Source: Candidatus Aminicenantota bacterium
GTDB lineage: Bacteria > Acidobacteriota > Aminicenantia > JAMOAD01
DNA: 6,427 nt
Assembly (NCBI GenBank): GCA_027070475.1
Contig: JALXDT010000127.1
Location: 1 to 6,427, forward strand
Direction: 5' to 3'
Shown here: piece after piece, positions 1 through 6,067 of the stretch
How the letters are laid out: every line of letters starts with the position of its first letter
Numbering within the stretch: the stretch's first letter is position 1
Translations under genes and position numbers: made by a program
Notes under the pieces: generated by a model
Databases searched by the model: none
Seen by the model: only the letters and a program-made list of their open reading frames with translations
What the model was told of the DNA's origin: nothing

Positions 1-345
1 ATTTATATTACTTTTGATTCAGAATTTTCAAAAGTGATAGGAATTCCAGTTGAAATTTATGATTATATTTTTATCTCATTGGTAAGTCTTGGAATAGTCA
101 TATCAATAAAAATCGTAGGAATTATTCTTGTTTCAGCTTTAATAGTAATCCCTGCATTAACAGCTTTGAAATTCAGTAAAAATTATTTTTCATACATTAT
201 AATTTCAATATCATTAGGAATTTTTTCAACAATTGGTGGTATTATTCTTTCATATTATTTGAATATGCCTCCCGGAGCAACAATTGTGCTCTTTGCCACA
301 ATTCTTTTTATCTTTTCTCTTATTATCTCTATAATCAGAAAATAA
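1..345 (+). CDS. Metal ABC transporter permease, ABC-3 (ZnuB/MntB) family, 3' fragment
   Basis: This is the C-terminal part (114 codons visible) of an inner-membrane permease. The frame is open from base 1, so the true start lies outside the window; the GTG at 34 is internal. The family imports Zn2+, Mn2+ or Fe2+ with a periplasmic metal-binding protein and an ATPase. Family marks are the FDSEFSKVIGIP cytoplasmic stretch (fragment residues 5-16), the helix VGIILVSALIVIPALTA (39-55) with its conserved proline, and SYYLNMPPGATIVL (84-97) before the last helix. About three hydrophobic helices remain and the protein ends in IIRK, as usual for the family. The metal cannot be assigned. A 124-bp gap holding a separate promoter follows, so it is probably the last gene of its own operon and unrelated to the downstream locus. 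Family assignment is firm. Confidence 0.88.
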   Translation: MYITFDSEFSKVIGIPVEIYDYIFISLVSLGIVISIKIVGIILVSALIVIPALTALKFSKNYFSYIIISISLGIFSTIGGIILSYYLNMPPGATIVLFATILFIFSLIISIIRK

Positions 346-357
346 TTAAATCTATAA

Positions 358-389
358 TATTATAACAATAAACTCAACTTGTTATTATA
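358..389 (+). repeat. Weak AT-rich inverted repeat downstream of the permease gene
   Basis: Bases 358-368 can pair with 379-389 with one mismatch (361/386) around a 10-nt loop; the core arms are ATAACAA (362-368) and TTGTTAT (379-385). It lies 12 nt past the permease stop codon, where a terminator would be expected. The stem is almost all A-T and no T-run follows, so it is at best a weak terminator or mRNA 3'-end hairpin. It could also be chance in such AT-rich sequence. Confidence 0.3.
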
Positions 390-410
390 AAAATACTTAT
401 ATTATAAAAA

Positions 411-463
411 TAAAAAAAAAATAATTAAAACCCCTTGACAAAATTTAAATTTGTAATTATATT
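411..463 (+). promoter_or_regulatory. Sigma70-type promoter of the regulator/symporter/receptor operon
   Basis: A perfect -35 hexamer TTGACA (435-440) is followed by a 17-bp spacer and TATATT (458-463), which matches the -10 consensus at five of six positions. An A-tract-rich stretch at about 411-430, including ten consecutive A (412-421), lies where an UP element would be. The expected transcription start, about 7 nt after the -10, is at or next to base 470, the A of the regulator's ATG, which predicts a leaderless mRNA. The 17-bp spacing is the ordinary one, not the 19-20 bp typical of promoters activated by MerR proteins. Confidence 0.8.
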
Positions 464-469
464 ACAAAT
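449..469. promoter_or_regulatory. Perfect 21-bp palindrome over the -10 box, probable autoregulatory operator
   Basis: The arms ATTTGTAAT (449-457) and ATTACAAAT (461-469) are exact reverse complements around a 3-bp centre (TAT, 458-460). The dyad covers the -10 hexamer and ends immediately before the ATG at 470. A protein bound here would block RNA polymerase, so a repressor operator is the natural reading. The likeliest ligand is the adjacent MerR-XRE-cupin protein (inference). I saw no second copy of the dyad in the window. Confidence 0.7.
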
Positions 470-1255
470 ATGACTAAATATTTTATTGGCGATATAGCGA
501 AAATTTTAAATGTAAGCACCTCAACGATAAGATATTGGGAAAGAGAGGGACTCGTTGAGAGCAAAAGGTCCAAAGGAAGATTTAGATATTTTACTGAGGA
601 TGATCTTTCAGTATTGAAAAAAATAAAAATTTTAAAAGACAAAGGTTATAAGAGTGAAGCTATCAAAGAAATATTAAAAATAGAAAAGGACACAGTTTCT
701 GATGATGTAAAAAAAAGAGAAAAGATCGGGGATAAAATAAAGAGATTAAGACAGAGAAATAAGGTTTCAGTAAAAGAGCTCTCTGAGAAAACTGGACTTT
801 CCATTCCCTTTTTAAATCAGGTTGAATTGGGAAAAGCTAACCTTTCAATAGGTAATCTTAAAAAAATTGCAAATGCTTTAAATGTAAATACACTGTACTT
901 TTTTCCAGACGAAGGAGAACCAAGAGAATTAATTAGGGCAGGGGAGAGAAAATCCATTTTTATGGATATTAAGGGAGTTAGAATGGAACTTCTTGCAGAA
1001 GGTGATACAGCAATGGAACCTCATCTCTTTTACATAGAGCCCGGTTCTGGAAGTGAAGAGTTTTATTGTCATAAAGGAGAAGAATTTATATATGTTATAA
1101 GCGGAAAGTTAAAGGTTTTTATTGAAGCTAATGTTGAATATGAATTAAGTCCCGGAGATAGTCTCTATTTTGAAAGCACAAGGCCTCATAAATGGTATAA
1201 CCCGACTAATAATATGACAGTTGTAATCTGGATAAACACACCACCGACATTTTAA
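470..1255 (+). CDS. Transcriptional regulator with MerR HTH, XRE HTH and cupin domains
   Basis: This 261-residue cytoplasmic DNA-binding protein has three domains. Residues 4-69 are a MerR-type winged HTH (IGDIAKILNVSTSTIRYWER, then the wing GRFRYF and the D..VL..I..L...G pattern). Residues 87-145 are an XRE/Cro-type HTH (SVKELSEKTGLSIPFLNQVE). Residues about 165-257 are a small cupin sensor barrel. The cupin keeps H201, E205 and G212 of motif 1 and P228-G-D230, P239-H240 and N244 of motif 2, but the first motif-1 histidine position holds Y199. Cupin motifs suggest a bound metal or small ligand; XRE-cupin regulators such as PuuR control putrescine/GABA catabolism. The ATG at 470 is the only plausible start: an in-frame stop lies at 446-448, the MerR domain begins at once, and there is no Shine-Dalgarno, as expected for a leaderless transcript. 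It is first in the operon, under a promoter overlapped by a palindrome, so negative autoregulation is likely. Domain calls are firm; the ligand is unknown. Confidence 0.9.
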   Translation: MTKYFIGDIAKILNVSTSTIRYWEREGLVESKRSKGRFRYFTEDDLSVLKKIKILKDKGYKSEAIKEILKIEKDTVSDDVKKREKIGDKIKRLRQRNKVSVKELSEKTGLSIPFLNQVELGKANLSIGNLKKIANALNVNTLYFFPDEGEPRELIRAGERKSIFMDIKGVRMELLAEGDTAMEPHLFYIEPGSGSEEFYCHKGEEFIYVISGKLKVFIEANVEYELSPGDSLYFESTRPHKWYNPTNNMTVVIWINTPPTF

Positions 1256-1256
1256 A

Positions 1257-2732
1257 ATGAGTATTACGTCAATAACAATATTGCTATTATTTTTCTTTAT
1301 TTTCCTTTTTATAGGGATAAAATTCTCAAAAATATCAAAACCAAAAGAATTTTTACTTATGGGAAGAAATATTGGTTTTTGGTTGTTTTTCGGAGCTTAT
1401 ACAGGAGCTTCAATTGGAGGAGCTTCCACTGCGGGTTTTGTAGGTTATGGATTTGAACAGGGGTTCTCTTCTATGTGGTTAATAGCTGTCTCGGGGATTA
1501 CTCTTCCTCTCTTTGCTTTTGTTTTTGCAAAAAAACTCAATGTATTTGGTAGAATAAATGAAGCATACACACTTCCGGATTTTCTTGCAGTAAGATTCGG
1601 TGAGAGAATCAGAGGACTTTCTTCTTTTATAAGCTATCTGAGGCCTGTATTTATTTCTGGTCTTCAGTTTGTAGCCCTTGGAATAGTTTTTAAAGTTGCC
1701 TTTAATATAAGTATTAAATACGGAATTTTAATCAGTGCTGTTCTCATTCTTGTATATACAGTATCTGGAGGACAGTATTCTGCAATAACAGCTCAGTGGA
1801 TACAATCAATATTACAGGGAGCTGGGCTTTTAATATTCCTTATTGCCGCAATATATTATAATGGAGGTTTAAAAGCTTCTTTCAGTAATTTACACAAATT
1901 TTTATCTCCCGAAAAATTATCAGCATATAGCACTGATTTTTCAGTTTTTACTGTATGGATTATAACCATGGGTTTGTTCTATCTTGTGGATCCTTGGCTC
2001 TATCAGTGGGCTTATATGGCTAAAAATGCTCAAACATCCTTTGATGCAATGGTGGCAGTATCACTTTCATCACCATGGGGCGCAATATCATTTATGGGAG
2101 GAATGTTTATTGAAGCTGCAACAAAGGCAAAATTAATAACTCTTCCTGCATCAATTCAGGGAGATCAGGTTTATCTCTATTTTATTACAAAAATAATAAA
2201 TCCGACCATCGGCATTTTTTTACTTGTTTCCTTTATTATGACTGTCTTATCTTGCGCCTCATCTTTTTTGTTAAATGGAGCAACTCTTTTATATAATGAT
2301 TTTTTAAAAAATACAAAAATATCTCAAAAAGCAAATCAGATAAAGCTATCACGATTATCAGTTCTTATAACAACTGTTTTCGGAATAGCTACAGCGCTTT
2401 GGGTACCATTTCTAATACCACTCTGGATAATAGGGCAGGGGCTTGCTGTATCAGGCCTGTTGGTTCCTGTTTTTGCAGCATGGTTCTGGAAAAGAGGTAC
2501 TTCCAAAGCCGCATATTATTCATTAATCAGCGGTCTTCTAACATCTTTCTTATATTCAATATATGCTTGGATTAAAAAGGGTTCTCCCAATGCAATTGTA
2601 AATGGTTTTCACTTTGTTCATATAGGTCTGATTGTTTCCTTTGTTTTTATGATTATTGTTAGTTATATGGATAAAAAGGAGCCTGATGAAATTGTAAACA
2701 AGACTTTATGGACTAAAATACCATGGGAATAA
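1257..2732 (+). CDS. Sodium:solute symporter (SSS) family transporter
   Basis: This 491-residue polytopic inner-membrane protein has about 13 hydrophobic helices and a length typical of the family. SSS proteins (PutP, PanF, SGLT relatives) use the Na+ gradient to import amino acids, sugars, vitamins or organic acids through a LeuT-type fold. Family marks are MGRNIGFW (35-42), the glycine/serine-rich first core helix GASIGGASTAGFVGYG (50-65), YTLPDFLAVRFG (104-115), YTVSGGQYSAITAQWIQ (167-183) and the serine-rich helix LSCASSFLLNGATLLYNDF (331-349), where S335/S336 fall near the expected Na+-site positions. The ATG at 1257 is 1 nt after the regulator stop and has no Shine-Dalgarno, pointing to translational coupling. 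Substrate cannot be read from the sequence; the neighbouring GabT-like gene makes an amino acid or amine-derived compound plausible (inference). Confidence 0.9.
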   Translation: MSITSITILLLFFFIFLFIGIKFSKISKPKEFLLMGRNIGFWLFFGAYTGASIGGASTAGFVGYGFEQGFSSMWLIAVSGITLPLFAFVFAKKLNVFGRINEAYTLPDFLAVRFGERIRGLSSFISYLRPVFISGLQFVALGIVFKVAFNISIKYGILISAVLILVYTVSGGQYSAITAQWIQSILQGAGLLIFLIAAIYYNGGLKASFSNLHKFLSPEKLSAYSTDFSVFTVWIITMGLFYLVDPWLYQWAYMAKNAQTSFDAMVAVSLSSPWGAISFMGGMFIEAATKAKLITLPASIQGDQVYLYFITKIINPTIGIFLLVSFIMTVLSCASSFLLNGATLLYNDFLKNTKISQKANQIKLSRLSVLITTVFGIATALWVPFLIPLWIIGQGLAVSGLLVPVFAAWFWKRGTSKAAYYSLISGLLTSFLYSIYAWIKKGSPNAIVNGFHFVHIGLIVSFVFMIIVSYMDKKEPDEIVNKTLWTKIPWE

Positions 2733-2962
2733 AAAGAGTATTTAATTTGTTTTTTGGAAAACTTACTTTATCAAAATACATTGGATGGTTTGTTGTTTTT
2801 GTACTCTTTTTCTTATATTACATATTTTTTCTCGGAAATATGGTTGAAGAAATGCTCTATTTACTTCTATATTCTCTCCCCTTTATATGGCTTGCCACTA
2901 TTATAGGAGGGACTATAGAAATTATTAAAATAGTGAAAGAAATAAACAAAAAAGGAGGTTAG
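2723..2962 (+). CDS. Small two-helix membrane protein, possible symporter accessory subunit
   Basis: I do not recognise a named family for this 79-residue protein. It has a short basic N-terminus (MGIKRVFNLFFGK), a hydrophobic helix at about 20-37 (IGWFVVFVLFFLYYIFFL), an acidic turn NMVEE (39-43), a second helix at about 44-62, and a charged lysine-rich tail ending KKGG. Both ends are probably cytoplasmic by the positive-inside rule. The ATG overlaps the last 10 bp of the symporter gene in another frame and has no good Shine-Dalgarno, so its translation is probably tied to the symporter. Several SSS transporters are encoded beside small membrane proteins (PanF with YhdT, ActP with YjcH), which suggests a partner role here (inference). 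Its last codons also form the Shine-Dalgarno of the receptor gene. Junction overlap on both sides and membrane-protein composition argue that it is real. Confidence 0.75.
   Translation: MGIKRVFNLFFGKLTLSKYIGWFVVFVLFFLYYIFFLGNMVEEMLYLLLYSLPFIWLATIIGGTIEIIKIVKEINKKGG
2953..2958 (+). promoter_or_regulatory. Strong Shine-Dalgarno that fixes the GTG start of the receptor gene
   Basis: AGGAGG ends 6 nt before the GTG at 2965 and lies inside the last codons (Lys-Gly-Gly) of the small membrane protein gene. It supports the GTG start, from which a clean signal peptide follows. An ATG at 2963 is also in range but opens a frame of only three codons (ATG TGC GAG TAA). Confidence 0.8.
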
Positions 2963-2964
2963 AT

Positions 2965-5900
2965 GTGCGAGTAAGAAAAACTTTTCTTTCTCTTTTAATC
3001 TTCACACTGTTAATCACATCATTTGTGTTTTCACAGATGCAAACAGGTGTGGTAAAAGGGAAAGTTATGGATGAAAAAGGCAAGCCTATACCGGGAGCTA
3101 CTGTTACAATCAAAGGTGATACTATTACCAAAGTTTACACTACAACAGACAAGGGAGAGTTTATATTTTTTAAACTTCCTCCGGGAACTTACACAGTAAA
3201 ATCTGAGCTTTCTGGTTTTACTCCTGTTGAAGTTAAAAATGTAAGGGTTAATGTAGGAAAAACCTATAACTTGACAATTAAAATTCCTCTTAAAGTAAGT
3301 GAAAAGGTTGTAGTTGAAGCAAAACCAATACTTCTTGATACTTCAAGCTCAAAAAGTTCTACTACATATTCAAAAGAGTTAATTGAAGAGATTCCTATAA
3401 AAAAAGATGTTTACGACATAATTGCCTCTGCTGCCGGTGTTGTAACGGATAACATTACATATTCAAGAACATTTGCAACTCACGGTTCCTCAATAAGAGA
3501 CAATGTTTATGCTTTTGATGGTTTTATGATGAATGATCCCCGTCACGGTTATCTCTCTACAAATATTAATTATTATGCTATTGAAGAAGTGGAACTTCAA
3601 ACTTCAGCTCACCCTGCAGAGGTAGGAGAGGGAACAGGCTCATATATTAATGTTGTTACAAAATCTGGAACAAACAATCTTCAAGGTGAATTAAACTACT
3701 ATTTCACGCTTGATTCTCTTGCTTCAGATAAACCCGGAAGAGATTTGTATCAAAAAGAAGATGCAGAATATACTCCGCTTAAAACAAATAATAGCAATGA
3801 TATTGCTTTCAACATTGGAGGACCAATTGTTAAAAATAAATTGTGGTTTTTTACATCATACAGATATTTAGGCTGGAAATATACACCTGCTGGATATGAA
3901 GAAAAGGATGCAGTAACGCATAAAGAGCACAATTTATTTTTCAAATTAACTTCAAATCTTTCTGAAAATCTAAAACTTGATACTGTTTTTAATTATATAA
4001 ATGCTTATGAACCAAGATGGGAAGTACATCAGGGAGTTATTGTAAACAGCAGTCCCTATTATGTAGGTTGGAAATATATGCCTGAAGCTGCCCCCTGCTG
4101 GGATCATGAAAAGGATATAACAGCTTACCTGAAATTAAACTGGACAATTGATCAAAATACAAATTTTGATTTTAGAACAGGTTATATTTATAAATATTTC
4201 CCCCTTTTAATGAGAGATGGAACAGGCTACAGGACTTATGATATTGCAGAGGGACTATTTTACGGTGGTTATTGGATGAATGAGGTCTATCACAGGGGAA
4301 GATTTCAAACTATGGCATCTTTAACAAAATTTTTAGATAATTTTTTAGGTGGTGATCATAAAATCAAAGTGGGTACAGAAATAGAATTTGCAAAAGATGA
4401 TTGGGATACATGGATGCCGGGGAAAATAGGTGATCTATTACCTGCTGAATATTTTACTGAAAATGGAAGCAACCATCTTTTTTCAATCTGGTGGTGGGGA
4501 GCTGGAAAATTCTACGCAAGAGCAATAGGAACAAAATCAGGAGACAGTGTTCAAAAGGATAGGACAAGAAGATTAAGTTTTTATTTTCAAGATGATTTTT
4601 CACTCTTTAATGGAAGGGTTTATCTTAATTTAGGTTTAAGATATGATTATTCAAAAGCCCATATTCCAGCCCAACATACAACTGGCTCTCCTCAATGGAA
4701 TGAATTTTTACAAAATTCATACTGGATGAGCACAATGATGGCTGCTTATGGTTATGATACAGACTTCTTTGCTCCAAGGGATTATCCTGAAGTTAAAAAT
4801 TATATGAATTGGAAAACACTCTCTCCAAGATTAGGAATTAGTATTGATTTAACAGGGGATGGAAAAACAGCTTTTAAGGCCTTTTTTGGAAGATACTATT
4901 CCTATATGAATATTCAATATGCATCTGATATCAATCCTATGTATTATCCGTATATAGCCTTTTACTGGTATGATTTCAACTGGAATGACAAATTTGATAC
5001 AACAGACTATTATGAGCCTATGTGGGCTTGGGGAGGCTATAAAAATCCAAAGGATAGAATAGATCCAAATCTTAAACCACCATATACAGATGAATTTGTA
5101 GTCAGTCTTGAAAGGGAACTTTTCAAGGATTTTTCATTGTCTGTTAGATATATTCATAGGTATGAAGGAAATCTCATTGAGGATATGGATTTTGGTAAAA
5201 AAGATTCAGATTATGTCAAACAGAGTGTAGTTGATCCCGGTTGGGATGGAGTTTTAGGCACCTCGGATGATAAAAATTATGAAGTCTATTTTCTTGTTAA
5301 TAGCCTTGCCCCCTCTGTTTTTAAGGTAACTAATCCGAAAGACGCTTATAGAAAATATAAAGGATTGGAAATAGTTTTAAGGAAAGCATTTTCCCATGGT
5401 TGGCAATTGCTTGGATCTGTTACCATTTCAAAAGCAGAGGCTACTCTTGGAAATGCTTTTTATGAGACAAACGGAGTTAGCACAGCCTTTGATGATCCTA
5501 ACTATATGGTCAACAGAAAAGGTTCAGATCCTACTTTTAACAGACCATTTCTTGCGAAACTACAAGGTACTTTTAAACTACCCTTGGATATTTTCTTCAG
5601 TTTTAACTATAAATATATGAGTGGTCTTCCAATACAGAGAAGTGTTATAGTTGTAAATACTTCAATACCTAATGTTCCTTCATGGTATAAACCTGAAGTA
5701 TTGTCTGAGCCTATAGGTACAAAAAGAGGTCCTGATTTTAATCAACTGGATATAAGATTGTTGAGAGATTTCAAAGTGGGTAACAATTCAAAATTCAGTA
5801 TTTCTGTTGATATAATGAATGTTTTGGGAAGCGCCCTCCTTTACAAAAGATATGGAACTCATCTTACAATATATCCTGATGGAACCATTTTAAAAGTGCA

Positions 5901-5973
5901 TCCAGGTTGGGAAAAGAAAGTCACAGCGCTTGGACAAAGAGTTATTTACTTTTCTTTGAATTATAAGTTTTAA
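2965..5973 (+). CDS. TonB-dependent outer-membrane receptor, Oar-like, with carboxypeptidase-regulatory-like domain
   Basis: This 1002-residue outer-membrane protein starts with GTG. Residues 1-23 are a signal peptide (RVRK, hydrophobic core, VFS with likely cleavage before Q24). Residues about 28-110 form a CarboxypepD_reg-like beta-sandwich (GVVKGKVMDEKGKPIPGATV ... GEFIFFKLPPGTYTVKSELSGF). KVVVEAKP (114-121) resembles a TonB box. The plug follows to about 238 (EEIPIKKDVYDI, GSSIRDNVYAFDGFMMND, VEEVEL-type strand, INVVTKSGTNNLQGELNYYF). The barrel occupies the rest and ends in the outer-membrane C-terminal signature YFSLNYKF. SPRLGISIDLTGDGKTAFKA (620-639) is a hallmark of large Oar-like barrels. 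Such receptors import or bind ligands using energy from TonB-ExbB-ExbD, not encoded here. Two Asp-rich loops (670-681, 757-769) look like calcium sites, and the 655-692 loop is very rich in Tyr/Trp. Co-transcription with an inner-membrane symporter suggests both act on one nutrient; ligand unknown. Confidence 0.9.
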   Translation: MRVRKTFLSLLIFTLLITSFVFSQMQTGVVKGKVMDEKGKPIPGATVTIKGDTITKVYTTTDKGEFIFFKLPPGTYTVKSELSGFTPVEVKNVRVNVGKTYNLTIKIPLKVSEKVVVEAKPILLDTSSSKSSTTYSKELIEEIPIKKDVYDIIASAAGVVTDNITYSRTFATHGSSIRDNVYAFDGFMMNDPRHGYLSTNINYYAIEEVELQTSAHPAEVGEGTGSYINVVTKSGTNNLQGELNYYFTLDSLASDKPGRDLYQKEDAEYTPLKTNNSNDIAFNIGGPIVKNKLWFFTSYRYLGWKYTPAGYEEKDAVTHKEHNLFFKLTSNLSENLKLDTVFNYINAYEPRWEVHQGVIVNSSPYYVGWKYMPEAAPCWDHEKDITAYLKLNWTIDQNTNFDFRTGYIYKYFPLLMRDGTGYRTYDIAEGLFYGGYWMNEVYHRGRFQTMASLTKFLDNFLGGDHKIKVGTEIEFAKDDWDTWMPGKIGDLLPAEYFTENGSNHLFSIWWWGAGKFYARAIGTKSGDSVQKDRTRRLSFYFQDDFSLFNGRVYLNLGLRYDYSKAHIPAQHTTGSPQWNEFLQNSYWMSTMMAAYGYDTDFFAPRDYPEVKNYMNWKTLSPRLGISIDLTGDGKTAFKAFFGRYYSYMNIQYASDINPMYYPYIAFYWYDFNWNDKFDTTDYYEPMWAWGGYKNPKDRIDPNLKPPYTDEFVVSLERELFKDFSLSVRYIHRYEGNLIEDMDFGKKDSDYVKQSVVDPGWDGVLGTSDDKNYEVYFLVNSLAPSVFKVTNPKDAYRKYKGLEIVLRKAFSHGWQLLGSVTISKAEATLGNAFYETNGVSTAFDDPNYMVNRKGSDPTFNRPFLAKLQGTFKLPLDIFFSFNYKYMSGLPIQRSVIVVNTSIPNVPSWYKPEVLSEPIGTKRGPDFNQLDIRLLRDFKVGNNSKFSISVDIMNVLGSALLYKRYGTHLTIYPDGTILKVHPGWEKKVTALGQRVIYFSLNYKF

Positions 5974-6033
5974 GGCAAGCCATATAACAGGATGTAGGGG
6001 CTATTTGCCCCTTCATTCTGTTAAAACTTATAA
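5961..6033 (+). repeat. Nested inverted repeat spanning the receptor stop codon
   Basis: An outer pair of exact 13-bp arms, TTATAAGTTTTAA (5961-5973, including the stop codon) and TTAAAACTTATAA (6021-6033), encloses an inner stem. In that stem 5985-6001 pairs with 6007-6023, with one T-T mismatch and one G-T pair, around loop TATTT; its core is AGGGGC/GCCCCT. The two stems share 6021-6023, so in a joint fold the inner stem runs 5988-6001/6007-6020. The remaining 5' bulge contains GGCAAGCC (5974-5981), able to form a tiny hairpin. No T-run follows on either strand, so it is not a standard intrinsic terminator. It may protect the mRNA 3' end, act as a partial terminator, or be a mobile repeat. 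Confidence 0.65.
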
Positions 6034-6047
6034 AACTGAACTATAAT
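6021..6047 (+). promoter_or_regulatory. Possible secondary promoter for the aminotransferase gene
   Basis: A perfect -10 hexamer TATAAT lies at 6042-6047, giving a start near 6054 and a short leader carrying the Shine-Dalgarno at 6056-6062. The -35 is poor: the best candidate is TTAAAA (6021-6026) with a short 15-bp spacer, inside the inverted repeat. TATAAT is frequent by chance in DNA this AT-rich, so the call is tentative. If real, the aminotransferase would be expressed partly independently of the upstream operon. Confidence 0.3.
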
Positions 6048-6055
6048 AACAATTT

Positions 6056-6062
6056 AAGGAGG
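6056..6062 (+). promoter_or_regulatory. Strong Shine-Dalgarno of the aminotransferase gene
   Basis: AAGGAGG ends 5 nt before the ATG at 6068, and no other start codon in this frame fits both it and the protein alignment. Unlike the first three genes of the upstream operon, this gene carries a near-consensus ribosome binding site. Confidence 0.8.
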
Positions 6063-6067
6063 TTTCA

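Noticed and set aside
34..345. GTG at 34 as the start of a complete 103-residue protein
   Set aside because: The frame is open to base 1 and the upstream residues (FDSEFSK) belong to the conserved ABC-3 permease sequence, so the gene is truncated by the window edge.
400..430. Long A-runs as a minus-strand terminator or a repeat array
   Set aside because: No stem precedes them on the minus strand and no periodic unit is visible; an A-rich UP-like segment of the promoter explains them better.
457..642. Minus-strand open frame of 61 codons opposite the regulator gene
   Set aside because: It lies antisense to the well-supported MerR domain, has no ribosome binding site or recognisable product, and is expected by chance.
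2925..3131. Minus-strand open frame of 68 codons across the small-protein/receptor junction
   Set aside because: It is antisense to the receptor signal peptide and N-terminal domain, with no family resemblance or start signals.
3750..3944. Minus-strand open frame of 64 codons inside the receptor gene
   Set aside because: It is antisense to the barrel coding sequence and shows no coding signals of its own.
5396..5620. Plus-strand open frame of 74 codons inside the receptor gene
   Set aside because: It is an out-of-frame shadow of the barrel coding region; the overlapping receptor frame is continuous and matches its family.
5985..6030. Standard intrinsic terminator after the receptor gene
   Set aside because: The stem is GC-rich near the loop, but the following bases (AAAACTTATAAAAC) contain no T-run, and the other strand lacks one too.
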